DNA of 64,000 nt, from the NCBI RefSeq assembly GCF_030272615.1, contig NC_081409.1:872689927-872753926 (forward strand), in the 5' to 3' direction. Origin of the DNA: Cryptomeria japonica (taxonomy: Eukaryota > Streptophyta > Pinopsida > Cupressales > Cupressaceae). Made by a program: the position numbers and the translations under genes. The notes below the pieces were generated by a model. The model was not told the DNA's origin, did not search any database, and saw only the letters and a list, made by a program, of their open reading frames with translations. Within the stretch, counting starts at the first letter, position 1, and every line of letters begins with the position of its first letter. Shown one piece after another: positions 1 through 10,055 of this stretch.

Positions 1-1067
1 GTACAAGGGTTAAATAGTTACCTTAGTCAAAGAAATAAATGCTTTGAAGAGACCCATGAGTCAAAAGGATGGTTAAGTTAGAGGAAAGTCTCTAACCGAA
101 GGTAAAAGGTGAGTTAACCATAAATGGTTATGTAAGAGACTTTAATGGTTTGGAAGACTTTAGAGGTTAACCATTTGAAGACATAAAACCTTTAATGGTT
201 ATTGAAGACTTTGGAGGTTTTTGAGAAGTGACTTCCTTTTATTTAGGAATGTGACAGTGATAAGGATAGGATTAGGCTAATTAGGAGTTAGAAGAATCTA
301 GAAGGGATTTAGGCATGCAAGTGGATTTTGTAGGAGAATGGAAGTGGGAGGAATTTTGAGATTTTTAATTAAAATAAAATCATTTATTTCAATTAAATGG
401 TGTAATTTGCATTTGGATATATATTTAAATAAATATTAATTTATTTAAATGTGAATGCAAATTTTGGATTTTATTTAAATAAATCTTAATTTATTTACAT
501 GTGAAAAAGGAAGATAAAGCATTAAATGCTTGAAGACTTTGAGGGAAACCATTAAAGGCTTAAGAAGACTCTAGAAGGAAGCCATTAAGTTTGAAGACTT
601 TAAGGGAAACCATTAAGTTTGAAGACTTTAAGGGAAACCATTAAAGGTTTCAAGTGGGTGAGGATAAATAGGATTTTAAATAAATAATTTATTTATTTAA
701 AATAGTTGTGCAACTTGCATTTGTAGGAAAATGCAAGTGGGTGGAGGATAAAGGTGATTTAAATAAATGTAAATGTTAATTTATTTAAATGTGAGAGATG
801 AGATTTTGGAGGATTTAAATAAATATAAATTTATTTAAATGTAAGAGAAGATTTAATTAAACAAATATGATTTATTTAATTAACTAATGGTCTGAATTTG
901 GTTAGTGAATTAAATCAAATAAATTGAATAATTTATTTAATTAATAGGAGAAGAGGGTTAAGATGAATTAATTAAATATTAATTTAATTAATTATTGATT
1001 GATGGTTAAATAATCAAATAAATACTAAATATTCATTTAATTAAGTGGACAGATTTATGTGACTACA
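1..1067 (-). mobile_element. Ty3/gypsy LTR, minus strand, partial at window edge
   Basis: This AT-rich stretch is dominated by TTTAATTAAATAAAT-type runs and has no coding capacity. On the minus strand it begins TGTAGTCACATAAATC at 1067. Its reverse complement matches the LTR at about 26333-27755: both share segments around 'aaccattaatggtt', 'agtcttcaataaccatt', 'gtcacttct' and the Lan-like AT runs in the same order. The pair is therefore one LTR family in opposite orientations. The LTR leaves the window on the left, so whether it is solo or part of a full element cannot be seen. It abuts copia sequence at 1068, which suggests insertion into that copia element. Confidence 0.75.
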
Positions 1068-1171
1068 GATCTCTTTTTGGGAGATTGTTGGTTTTTGGTA
1101 TTTGGCATTTCTGTTTTGGCACTTTGATGGTTTTTCCATCTTGTGTTGCCATCAATGTCAAAGGGGGAGAT
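1068..1171 (+). mobile_element. 3' end of a copia internal region, with polypurine tract
   Basis: This short non-coding stretch ends in AAAGGGGGAGA (1160-1170), a typical plant copia polypurine tract used to prime plus-strand DNA. It lies directly before an LTR beginning TGTTGGTATTTTGG. The sequence 'ccatcaatgtcaaag' just upstream is common just before copia 3' LTRs. The body of this element would lie to the left, where it is replaced by the gypsy LTR. Confidence 0.6.
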
Positions 1172-2118
1172 TGTTGGTATTTTGGTATGGTTTTGTCATT
1201 GATGTCAACACCTACTAACACTTATCAACTTTGGCACTTTGGAGAATCAACAACATTCATCGGTAAACAAATGACTCATGCATAGTCACCGGTATCTGGT
1301 ACACCGACAGGATATAATGATCACCGACACTTAGAATGGCATAGAAAACACTTGGTTATGTCAAAGACATCATTTGGACACTTTGTCTTGAAGATTTGTT
1401 TATTGGCATATTTGTATTAGCATATTTGTTGTTACCATCAAATAGGTCCAGGTTATACACCGATAGGCTTATCTTTTCTAGATCAGCATGGCACGCTATG
1501 GAGATGATTTATTATTGTTGTAAATGCATTAAGCCAACATGTTGAATTGGCTATTGCATCGGGCATTAATTTATTTGTAAATTGATTTTATTGTAATATC
1601 CTTTAGAGCCGACCTACTAAAATTGGTCCTAGGTTATGATATAAATGTAAGGTCTTATTTGTAAGATCGAATGCGAAATGCAAAAAAAGATTGTGTGAAC
1701 GTATATGCGAGAATAAGTAGAGCTATACATGCAGACATCATTTGAAGGTTGAAGGAGGGTTTTTGTAAAGACAATTAGAACTACACCGGTACTGAATCCA
1801 GCATAGAAGATGCTAATTTAAGCAGTGCATTCTTATTGGATTTAACCATCCAATTATAGTCAGTGTGACTCCTATTTTGTGTTTGAGAAGTGAGCTCTAG
1901 GCGCTTGGCCTTTCTGCATGTGCAGACCCCGTTTGTATACACTTACTATCTGCAGTAGTATCATCTGATTGTGGGTAAGGTTTCCCATCGTGGTTTTTCC
2001 CCTTATAGGGTTTCCACATACAAATATTGGTGTTATGTGTTGTGGATGACTTTGTCCTTTTGTTTCATGCATTAATCTTTATCGGTATTGCAATTAACTG
2101 ATAAAATTGTTTACCGGT
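1172..2118 (+). mobile_element. Copia 3' LTR, first part (interrupted by element A)
   Basis: The LTR starts TGTTGGTATTTTGG directly after a polypurine tract. It contains 'gtcattgatgtcaacacc', a phrase shared with the other copia LTRs of this window. It is broken at 2118 by gypsy element A and resumes at 9949. The last five bases, CCGGT, are the target duplication of A. No coding sequence is present. Confidence 0.75.
2114..2118. repeat. Target-site duplication of element A, left copy
   Basis: CCGGT directly precedes the TGTAGCATCC start of the 5' LTR. The identical CCGGT follows the TTTACA end of the 3' LTR at 9949-9953. A 5-bp duplication is the usual footprint of gypsy integrase. Confidence 0.85.
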
Positions 2119-3366
2119 TGTAGCATCCTAAAATTGTGACACTTGCAATTTCGACTGCATTTTGGTCTTCACGACGGCGACGCAACACGCAACATGAATG
2201 GAGACCCCGAAACCTAATTATGACACTGAAAACTGCATTTTCTTGTACCCTGGCCTGAACCTCCTTTGCACCCTGCTGTCCCGGGAGGTGGGACCAGAGC
2301 GCCAAGCGCCCTGGTCCCCCAGGACCATGGCGCCCAGCGCCTTGGTCCCTGGGTCCTATTTTGGGCCCGGTCTCTTTTGGACTTCGGGTCTTTATGTTTG
2401 CAAATTGGAAAATTATCTTTCCTAGTCGGCCTAAGGTCGGGAAAATCAGTCTATCAGCCCTAAATGACAAGTATATAAACTACATTTTCCTCTCTCATTT
2501 GGATAGAGAGATACATGAGGGAAAAAGCGTGGAAACTATACTCAAGCATTCAAGCATTCAAGCATTCAAGCATTCCTTCAAGCAATTGATCATTTCAAGT
2601 CTCCATTCAAGGCTAAGTGTTGCATTCAAGACAAGGATTCAACCATTGAAGAGGAGATCACTTACTACATACTACTACAACATACAACATACAACATCTA
2701 TACCTTCGCACATAAGGATACAAACATCCTTACAACAAGGTATTAGTACTTGTTTTACATTACAAACATTTACATTTACAACATTGCTCATTTTTTGGTT
2801 AATTCCAAAACCATGGTTTGACCTAAAGGCAAACCCCTAATCCCTAACCCCCCAATCGTCTTCGCTTTTCTGTGTGTAGGTTGCAGGTACGTGGCTGAAA
2901 TTGAAGATCTGGAATCCTTGTGCAGAGACGAACAGATCCCCCTTCGTTTCGCGGATTTTTCGGAGGACCGTGGCGCCGGGCACCATCGTCCTGACAACTT
3001 TTGCTCAAATTTGCAGGACAGCGCCGTATCGACATTTTACTGCTAATTCCAGGTCCGCAGCTTCATCCTATATCCCTATCTCAGTTTATAAGCGAATCTT
3101 TGTCACTTTCTATGCATTCCTAGCTTAATTCTTCTATCAACATTCTTTACAAAAGAGGGTAGCCTTGCTTTCTTAACCCTTGAAACACATTTAGCATCCA
3201 ATCTTGCATTGTGTGGGATTGGATCTTATGGGTTTCAACCCCTCTTTTGAATGTAAAGTTTCTCCCCTAAGTGAAAACCATCAACCCTAGTGAATCTCCC
3301 TTCTCTCTCCTTGGAGTTGGAAGAGGGGAGAGCAACTAGGGTTCGATCGCGATTTTTCGCTTTACA
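2119..3366 (+). repeat. 5' LTR of element A
   Basis: The LTR runs from TGTAGCATCC to TTTACA (about 1248 bp). A TATA-like GTATATAAAC lies at 2471-2480 and would place the transcript start shortly downstream. A CAAGCATT tandem run at about 2543-2576 has one unit more than in the 3' LTR. A GC-rich segment of about 30 bp near 2293-2340, with GCGCC units between GGACCAG and CTGGTCC, is also longer than in the 3' LTR. Otherwise the two LTRs differ only at scattered single bases. Confidence 0.88.
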
Positions 3367-3369
3367 TTT

Positions 3370-3385
3370 TGGTGAACCCGACGTG
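3370..3385 (+). other. Primer-binding-site-like sequence of element A
   Basis: TGGTGAACCCGACGTG lies three bases after the LTR end. It starts with the TGG expected to pair with a tRNA CCA end. Almost the same sequence, TGGTGAACCCGACATG, occurs at 10418-10433 in element C, supporting a conserved function. I could not assign the tRNA. Confidence 0.6.
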
Positions 3386-4552
3386 AACATCCTTTCTGAT
3401 TATTCATAGTTAGATCTGAAAATTGGATTCCTTGATTACATTTCCATGTTTGATCTTTTGCAAAATTTTAGAGGTTAATTGCATAAAAACCCTAAATTTT
3501 CTTTTTAGTAATTAAACTTGTGAAATGTTTAATTATTAATGCTTGTTTCAGATCTGCCCTTCTATTACAAATTATCAATTCATATTTGTGCTTTAATTTT
3601 GAAAATTAAGTGGTTAAGTGTCAAAACCCTAATTTTTGAAACCCTCTTGATTCAACCTTTGTCCGACAATTTCACTGATCAAAACATTTCCAAATCAGCT
3701 GTAACTTTGGATTCCGCAATAAAATCACAATATCTTTCATCCCTGAAAATTTGGAAAAAAGTTGCGAGGACCGTGTGCACTCCGAGCGCCATCGTCCCCG
3801 ACATTTTTTCCGAAATTTCGGGAGCTAGATCTTACTGTATTTTCCTGCTAAAATCCAGAATTTTGGCTGATTTTATCAATTTTAACACCTTCAAAATTAC
3901 AGTCAAAGTTGGTCTTGTGTTTGCTTGGATTAAGGCTTCTAAACATTCAAAAATCATCGAAATTGAAATTTTGTGTCAAAATTGTGTTCTTACTGTCCTA
4001 AATCTGAAAAGTGTGTTTGCATTCATTCGAAATTTCAGTGCTTTATTCAAATTCTTACAATTTGTGACTTTTGAAATTAAGTGCTTAATTACAACAACTT
4101 TAATTTCCGCTTTCAAAATTGAATTTTGCGTGAAATTGAGTCAATTTTTAAATTTCACAATTTGCATTGCTCTTGACATTCCCTCTAAAATCATAACATT
4201 CAAAATTTCAGTTTCCCTCTCTTTTTCAAAATTCAAATTTTTGCATTTTTCGACAATCTTGGTAGGGTTCAATTTCGAGATTGCAACTTTAATTTGGCCT
4301 ATCTACAGATCGTAAAATCACTCAATTTTTTCAGATTAGCTCTAAAATCATCATAACTTTCATCCCTGCGAATTTCGAAAAAAGTTGCTGGGACCGTGTG
4401 CACTCCGAAGCGCCATGATCCCTGACATTTTTTCTGAAATTTTGAGAGATTGTCCTGATTGTATTTAACAGCTTAAATCCAGAAGATTGGCTGATTTTAC
4501 TAAAAATTGCTACCTCTAAATTCAAAACTTTCTCTCTCTCTCTCTCTAGTGC
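3386..4552 (+). other. 5' leader of element A with a duplicated module
   Basis: This untranslated leader has long AT-rich stretches. Two copies of a module of about 160 bp lie at roughly 3730-3890 and 4350-4510. Both contain 'ctttcatccctg', 'gaccgtgtgcactccga', a GCGCCAT core and 'ttggctgatttta'. A third, more distant copy lies in the LTR near 2965-3060. A (CT)n run at about 4531-4548 ends just before the gag ATG. The frame open from 3539 to 4315 has no recognisable domain and is AT-rich, so I do not call it a gene. Confidence 0.55.
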
Positions 4553-6439
4553 ATGAGTTTTACAACAATAAGCCCTACTTACACTATTCCCGTTAGACGA
4601 AGCCGTAGAATTAAGTCTTTCCGAGGTTTAACTACTGAGGAGATGGAACCTAATTTGAATAGCCTTTTTAACGAGGACATGGGTAATTCCTCTAATCCTC
4701 CTAATGATGAAGAAGCTCTCCATGAGGTTTCTGAAGAACAACTTTCGAAATTGGATAACCAATTTGACGATTTTCGACAATGGATGTCTCAAGAATACCC
4801 TGATAGTCAAGCTCTTCCTTTAATTGAGGGTCTAAAATGTATGCTTCAAAGTGATAAGAATGGAATTGATATTGTGCTTGGTATTGCACACATTGTGGAT
4901 TCGAATGTGATGCCTATGAAGAGTTGTGCTGAAAATTTGGGTTATATACAACCTCCTACTCAAGTCAATCATTCTATTCCTTTGATGACTTCTATTGCTA
5001 GCGTACCTACCTTTACATCAAACATAATGGCTACTTCTACACAAGACATTCCTCCTGTGATCACCAGTCATGGGGGCAATCCTTCCTCTTCAATTAACCC
5101 TCTTCCTTCATTTAATCCGACTTCTTCATTCATTCCTTCAATGAGTGTCCCTATTATATCTCCACAAATGAACATGATGCAAGGGGGCAATTCATTCAAT
5201 CATTCCATTCCTCCTTGTAGTGTTCCTCCTGTCCAATCATCTCCTATGACTAATTATCATAGAGTCCCACCACCTTACTCTTTACCTTCTTTCAATAACA
5301 TAACACCTCCATCTCAATCTAACACATCTAATATGAATTCTTCGATTGAAGCGACCATTAACAATCTTGCACAAACTGTCTCTTCTTTACAGCAACAAAT
5401 TGCCTCTATGAATCAATCTAAGTTTAGTGTGCCCACATTTGACGTTGCGAGCCCACTTTCTCTTGACATTGTTCGAGCTATCCCTCCTAAACATGTTGAA
5501 ATCCCGCATTTGGAGCTTTATAATGGTAAAGGTGATCCTCTAACACATGTTAAGACTTTTCAAACAATCTGTACTGATTTTGCTTATGACCAAAGGTTGC
5601 TTGCAAAACTGTTCACTAGAACATTACGAGACAAAGCCCTACAATGGTATTGCTCGTTGCCTTCTTATTCTATTACTTCTTTCGAACAACTTGCAAATGC
5701 TTTCATTCAACAATTTCAAAACAATATAAGTCCTAAAGTTACTTTGATTGATTTAATGCATTGTAAACAAGGTGTTAAAGAAAAAGTGACTGATTTCATT
5801 GGTAGATATAAGCATTTGTATGCTCAAATTTCTTTTCCAGTGCCTGACAATGATATTCAAAGAATCTTTATTTCTAATTTACAAAAAGATATTCGAGACA
5901 AACTTCTATTTTCTGAGTTTACTTCTTTCCAACAGTTGTGTGCAACTCTTCACAATTATCAATTGACTCTGAGTCAAATGGAACAATCACATCCTATGGC
6001 TCTGAGTGATAAGGGTGATAGTAGTCAACAACCATTTGGGAAGTTTAAACCGAACAGAGATTCCATCAAATTCAATGAAAACATCATCAACAATAATGTG
6101 AATGCAGCATCAGGTGTGCCTCCTATTTCTAAGTTTTTCAAGAAAGAAAGAAAGTATACTCCTTTGAATGAATCATTGCATAGTATTATGAATAAGTTAT
6201 TGGAACAAAATGTGCTTACACTTCCTCCTATAAGACAAATTGATCCTGCAAAGATTACTTCACCTTATTTTGATAACAAAGCTTTTTGTCAATTTCATCG
6301 TCAGCCTGGGCATGATACTGAAAAATGTTTTTCTTTAAAGGGTAAAATTCAAGATTTGATTGATAATAATACTATTTCTGTTTCTGGAGTGAATGATAAA
6401 GGCAATACATTTGTAGCTCCTCCTAACCAAAATCTTTAG
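4553..6439 (+). CDS. gag: Gag protein of element A (gypsy, Tat/Athila-like)
   Basis: This 628-residue structural protein would form the virus-like particle and package element RNA in the cytoplasm. The N-terminal third is low complexity (Pro, Ser, Asn, Met). The retrotransposon gag domain spans roughly residues 320-480, with LYNGKGDPLTHVKTF, ALQWYCSLP and a LIDLMHCKQG segment. A degenerate zinc-binding motif, FCQFHRQPGHDTEKC, follows near residue 582, and then KIQDLID; this arrangement is typical of plant Tat/Athila gags, where the classic CCHC is altered. The start is the first ATG after the (CT)n run. The frame ends at a TAG and is open in phase into the protease-like frame. A degraded homologue is spread over element C. 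Confidence 0.88.
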   Translation: MSFTTISPTYTIPVRRSRRIKSFRGLTTEEMEPNLNSLFNEDMGNSSNPPNDEEALHEVSEEQLSKLDNQFDDFRQWMSQEYPDSQALPLIEGLKCMLQSDKNGIDIVLGIAHIVDSNVMPMKSCAENLGYIQPPTQVNHSIPLMTSIASVPTFTSNIMATSTQDIPPVITSHGGNPSSSINPLPSFNPTSSFIPSMSVPIISPQMNMMQGGNSFNHSIPPCSVPPVQSSPMTNYHRVPPPYSLPSFNNITPPSQSNTSNMNSSIEATINNLAQTVSSLQQQIASMNQSKFSVPTFDVASPLSLDIVRAIPPKHVEIPHLELYNGKGDPLTHVKTFQTICTDFAYDQRLLAKLFTRTLRDKALQWYCSLPSYSITSFEQLANAFIQQFQNNISPKVTLIDLMHCKQGVKEKVTDFIGRYKHLYAQISFPVPDNDIQRIFISNLQKDIRDKLLFSEFTSFQQLCATLHNYQLTLSQMEQSHPMALSDKGDSSQQPFGKFKPNRDSIKFNENIINNNVNAASGVPPISKFFKKERKYTPLNESLHSIMNKLLEQNVLTLPPIRQIDPAKITSPYFDNKAFCQFHRQPGHDTEKCFSLKGKIQDLIDNNTISVSGVNDKGNTFVAPPNQNL

Positions 6440-7996
6440 ATTTTCACTGATCCATTACCTTCTCATACCTCTAATGCAATTGAGGCTAATGATTCCTCTC
6501 TCTCATCTGATGGTCTTGTGTCTATGACTCTGAATGTGATTAACTTTGTAGAGCAGCAAGAAAACCCTAAAGAACCTTCCATCACATTTGATTCCAGTGA
6601 AACCATTAGGGCACCTGATGGTCCTTTATATATAGTTGCAAAAGTCAAGAATACACCTTGCCGTGGAGTGCTTATTGATCCTTCGTGCATGATTAATGTT
6701 ATTACTGAAGAATTTCTTTTTACTTTGCAATTGAATCAAGTGATATATGACAAAACAGATGTGATTGTGAAACTATTTGATGCATTTTCGTCTCCTGCAA
6801 TTGGTTCTATTACATTGCCTATTGAGGTCCATAACAAATCCCTTGATGTGAACTTTGCTATTATTCCTTCATCCGAACAATTTCGTGTGAAGCTTGGCTA
6901 TCCTTGGCTATCTTCCATGAAAGCTATTGCTTCTCGTATTCATAAGTGTTTGAAATTTCCCCATAATGGTGAAATTGTTACTGTCAATCATAGTCTCTTT
7001 AAACCAGCTGAAAGAACTTCTAGTGTTCCTATTGATTACTTTTGGCCTAAACAATTCCAATCTCTTCCTCCGCGAAGTGATCATCTTTTCAAATCTTATC
7101 AAAATTGGAAAACATATATGATCCTATCTCTAAGTGAACCTAGAACACCTAAACTTGATATTCCTATCATTCTTGAGAAGGAAGTTCTTCCTTTGAAAGA
7201 TAAAACTAATGTCTTTCCTCAAGAAGATTCCCAACCCGTTCCCATGGATGTGACTATGTCTATGCCTAATAAACCTTCTAAAAGTAGACCTATCCCTCCT
7301 CGTCATGATGGACTTGGTCTCCTTCCAAAACCAAATATTCCTCCTTTATATGGAGCAGTTCCTCCTCCTTCCTTCTATAGAGAGAAGAGACCTTCTTCTT
7401 CTCCTATTATCCAGCCTAAGAGATCACAACCTAAACACCCAAGTGCTAAGGATGAGAACATTCCTCCTCCTCAATCTTCTCAACTTCTTACTAAGACTAG
7501 ACGAAATCGTTCTGCACGTGAACGCCGACGAAAGCGTCGTCTTAGGGCTCAAGCAGCTGCTTCTCAAACTTTACAATCTCCAAAAACACCTTCAACAAGC
7601 ATTATTCCATTTTCTCCTCAGCCGACGATTGAGCCGAAATCTCCTAAACATAAGATGCATGATGGTCTTGATCCTATGCGAGTTAAAGACCCTATTTTTA
7701 TAAATCTTGATGATGCTATAGATGAAAATGTTATTCATGATGAAAATGTTACTTCTCTTGCTTCTGATAGTGAATATGAACTTTTTGATATTGATAACCA
7801 TTTATCTAATGAATTTTCTAAAGCACTTATCCTAGCTCCTAGACAAGAACAACGTGGCTTGGAACATGAACATAGCCCTTGTTTGGATCTTGTGATAGCT
7901 CCATCTGCTATGTTGGATGTTCCTCCTCTAGCGTGTTCCCTGCCTTCCCGAAACATTGATCAGCAAGATCGGGGGGTAGATGACGTGCTAGACTAG
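6440..7996 (+). CDS. Protease-like frame of element A, in phase with gag after one TAG
   Basis: The frame has no stop between the gag TAG (6437-6439) and 7996; the first ATG is at 6518. The N-terminal part is retropepsin-like: ITFDSSETIRAPDGPLY, then CRGVLIDPSCMINVIT, where LID-P-S stands in place of the usual D-S/T-G active site, and later VKLGYPWLSSM. A missing glycine casts doubt on activity. The C-terminal half is Pro/Ser-rich with a strongly basic patch (RSARERRRKRRLRAQ) and then acidic sequence; it may bind nucleic acid. It ends before any reverse transcriptase. Expression would need stop readthrough or a new start. A decayed homologue lies at 25890-28900. Confidence 0.75.
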   Translation: MFTDPLPSHTSNAIEANDSSLSSDGLVSMTLNVINFVEQQENPKEPSITFDSSETIRAPDGPLYIVAKVKNTPCRGVLIDPSCMINVITEEFLFTLQLNQVIYDKTDVIVKLFDAFSSPAIGSITLPIEVHNKSLDVNFAIIPSSEQFRVKLGYPWLSSMKAIASRIHKCLKFPHNGEIVTVNHSLFKPAERTSSVPIDYFWPKQFQSLPPRSDHLFKSYQNWKTYMILSLSEPRTPKLDIPIILEKEVLPLKDKTNVFPQEDSQPVPMDVTMSMPNKPSKSRPIPPRHDGLGLLPKPNIPPLYGAVPPPSFYREKRPSSSPIIQPKRSQPKHPSAKDENIPPPQSSQLLTKTRRNRSARERRRKRRLRAQAAASQTLQSPKTPSTSIIPFSPQPTIEPKSPKHKMHDGLDPMRVKDPIFINLDDAIDENVIHDENVTSLASDSEYELFDIDNHLSNEFSKALILAPRQEQRGLEHEHSPCLDLVIAPSAMLDVPPLACSLPSRNIDQQDRGVDDVLD

Positions 7997-8724
7997 TTAC
8001 ATTAGCATAGCAGATTCTCTCCCCCTCTCTTGTGTTACTTCTTCTATATGTTATTCTCATTCTTCTATTTGTTGTCCTTAGTGTTGTCTACTTGAGGACG
8101 ATGCAAAGCATTGAGATCTCTCGATCTCTCTCATGTTGACTCAAAAGACACATGTGTTCCCTTCTTCTAGGTGACCTTCCTTGACTGGGGAATGAAGAAC
8201 AATTATGCATACATACATATGATTTACATGAATAATCATACAGCATACTGACCCCGAGGAAAGCAAAGTCACCTTGTGCTTTGTGTTTTGTGTCTATTAT
8301 CCTTGGGCTTACCTTACACTTGGGGGCTAAATCCTTGTGATAACATGCTCCTTTCCTTTCTCATTCTTATATGTATCACTACCTTAAAGCAATCACCCCC
8401 GGTGAGGTGTGTGCGATCGCTTTAACGTAGGGGGGCATACATCCCGTTCATATCTTTTCAAGATACTTGAAAATTTCTTGGTAAATTTAGCCTTGCCTTG
8501 AAAATTTTTGATATCTTTCTTGCATGACTCATAGTGAGGGAACCTTACTACTGACAGTCATGGTTCTCCCTCGTGATCTTCCCTTTTACTTTTTCAATCA
8601 AAGTCGTAAGATCCTTAGTCCACTGGGGGCTTGGTGTGTCTTGCCTCCTTGACATGGTGAAAGTCTTTCAATATTGTTTCCTTGTACTTTACCGGAAGTA
8701 TGAGCGTACGCTTATACTCCCACT
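7997..8724 (+). other. 3' non-coding part of element A
   Basis: No reading frame of note. It contains 'gtgttgtctacttga' and 'gatgcaaagcattgagatctct', which recur at 31910-31950. That match shows where element C resumes after its last insertion. Confidence 0.6.
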
Positions 8725-8739
8725 AAAGTGGGGGCTAAA
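8725..8739 (+). other. Polypurine tract of element A
   Basis: AAAGTGGGGGCTAAA immediately precedes the TGTAGCATCC start of the 3' LTR. It is the expected primer site for plus-strand synthesis. Confidence 0.75.
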
Positions 8740-9948
8740 TGTAGCATCCTAAAATTGCGACACTTGCAATTTCGACTGCATTTTGGTCTTCACGACGGCG
8801 ACGCAACATGCAACCTGAATGGAGACCCCGAAACCTGATTATGACACTGAAAACTGCATTTTCTTGTACCCTGGCCTGAACCTCCTTTGCACCCTGCTGT
8901 CCCGGGAGGTGGGACCAGAGCACCCAGTGCCCTGGTCCCTGGGTCCTATTTTGGGCCCGGTCTCTTTTGGACTTCGGGTCTTTATGTTTGCAAATAGGAA
9001 AATTATCTTTCCTGGTCGGCCTAAGGTCGGGAAAATCAGTCTATCAGCCCTAAATGACAAGTATATAAACTACATTTTCCTCTCTCATTTGGATAGAGAG
9101 ATACATGAGGGAAAAAGCGTGGAAACTATACTCAAGCATTCAAGCATTCAAGCATTCCTTCAAGCAATTGATCATTTCAAGTCTCCATTCAAGGCTAAGT
9201 GTTGCATTCAAGACAAGGATTCAACCATTGAAGAGGAGATCACTTACTACATACTACTACAACATACAACATACAACATCTATACCTTCGCACATAAGGA
9301 TACAAACATCCTTACAACAAGGTATTAGTACTTGTTTTACATTACAGACATTTACATTTACAGCATTGCTCATTTCTTGGTTAATTCCAAAACTGGGGTT
9401 TGACCTAAAGGCAAACCCCTAATCCCTAACCCCCCAATCGTCTTCGCTTTTCTGTGTGTAGGTTGCAGGTACGCGGCTGAAATTGAAGATCTGGAATCCT
9501 TGTGCAGAGACGAACAGATCCCCCTTCGTTTCGCAGATTTTTCGGAGGACCGTGGCGCCGAGCGCCATCGTCTCGACAACTTTTGCTCAAATTTGCAGGA
9601 CAGCGTCGTATCGACATTTTACTGCTAATTCCAGGTCCGCAGCTTCATCCTATATCCCCATCTCAGTTTATAAGCGAATCTTTGTCACTTTCTATGCATT
9701 CCTAGCTTAATTCTTCTATCAACATTCTTTACAAAAGAGGGTAGCCTTGCTTTCTTAACCCTTGAAACACATTTAGCATCCAATCTTGCATTGTGTGGGA
9801 TTGGATCTTGTGGGTTTCAACCCCTCTTTTGAATGTAAAGTTTCTCCCCTAAGTGAAAACCATCAACCCTAGTGAATCTCCCTTCTCTCTCCTTGGAGTT
9901 GGAAGAGGGGAGAGCAACTAGGGTTCGATCGCGATTTTCCGCTTTACA
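8740..9948 (+). repeat. 3' LTR of element A
   Basis: About 1209 bp, running from TGTAGCATCC to TTTACA. It carries the same TATA-like GTATATAAAC at 9061-9070 as the 5' LTR. It lacks about 30 bp of the GC-rich segment and one CAAGCATT unit. Confidence 0.88.
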
Positions 9949-10055
9949 CCGGTATTAAGCATTAAGTTGGTTAAGTTGTTTTTGGTTTGAATTAATTTGA
10001 CAACTGATTCACCCCCCCCCCCCCCCCCCCTCTCAGCTGTCTCCAGGACCTAACA
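9949..10055 (+). mobile_element. Copia 3' LTR, second part, beginning with the right CCGGT duplication
   Basis: Sequence resumes with CCGGT (9949-9953, right target duplication of A). It runs through 'caactgattcac', a C run of about 20, and 'ctctcagctgtctcc' to a CCTAACA end. The C-run followed by CTCTCAG is the 3' signature shared by the other copia LTRs here. It completes an LTR of about 1.05 kb. Confidence 0.75.

Larger units (their letters stand above)
2119..9948 (+). mobile_element. Element A: complete gypsy-type LTR element with gag and protease-like frame but no pol
   Basis: The element has two near-identical LTRs (2119-3366 and 8740-9948), flanking CCGGT duplications, a primer-site-like sequence after the 5' LTR and a polypurine tract before the 3' LTR. 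The interior holds a long leader, a 628-codon gag, one in-frame TAG, and a protease-like frame ending at 7996. No reverse transcriptase, RNase H or integrase motif was seen, and only about 740 non-coding bases remain before the 3' LTR. This matches the class of terminal-repeat retrotransposons that carry only gag (TR-GAG-like). Such an element would depend on the polymerase of another family. LTR similarity and open frames suggest a fairly recent insertion. Confidence 0.88.

Noticed and set aside
3539-4315. 258-codon frame in the leader of element A
   Set aside because: AT-rich, Phe/Ile/Leu-biased and without domain; it overlaps the duplicated leader module and is probably fortuitous.
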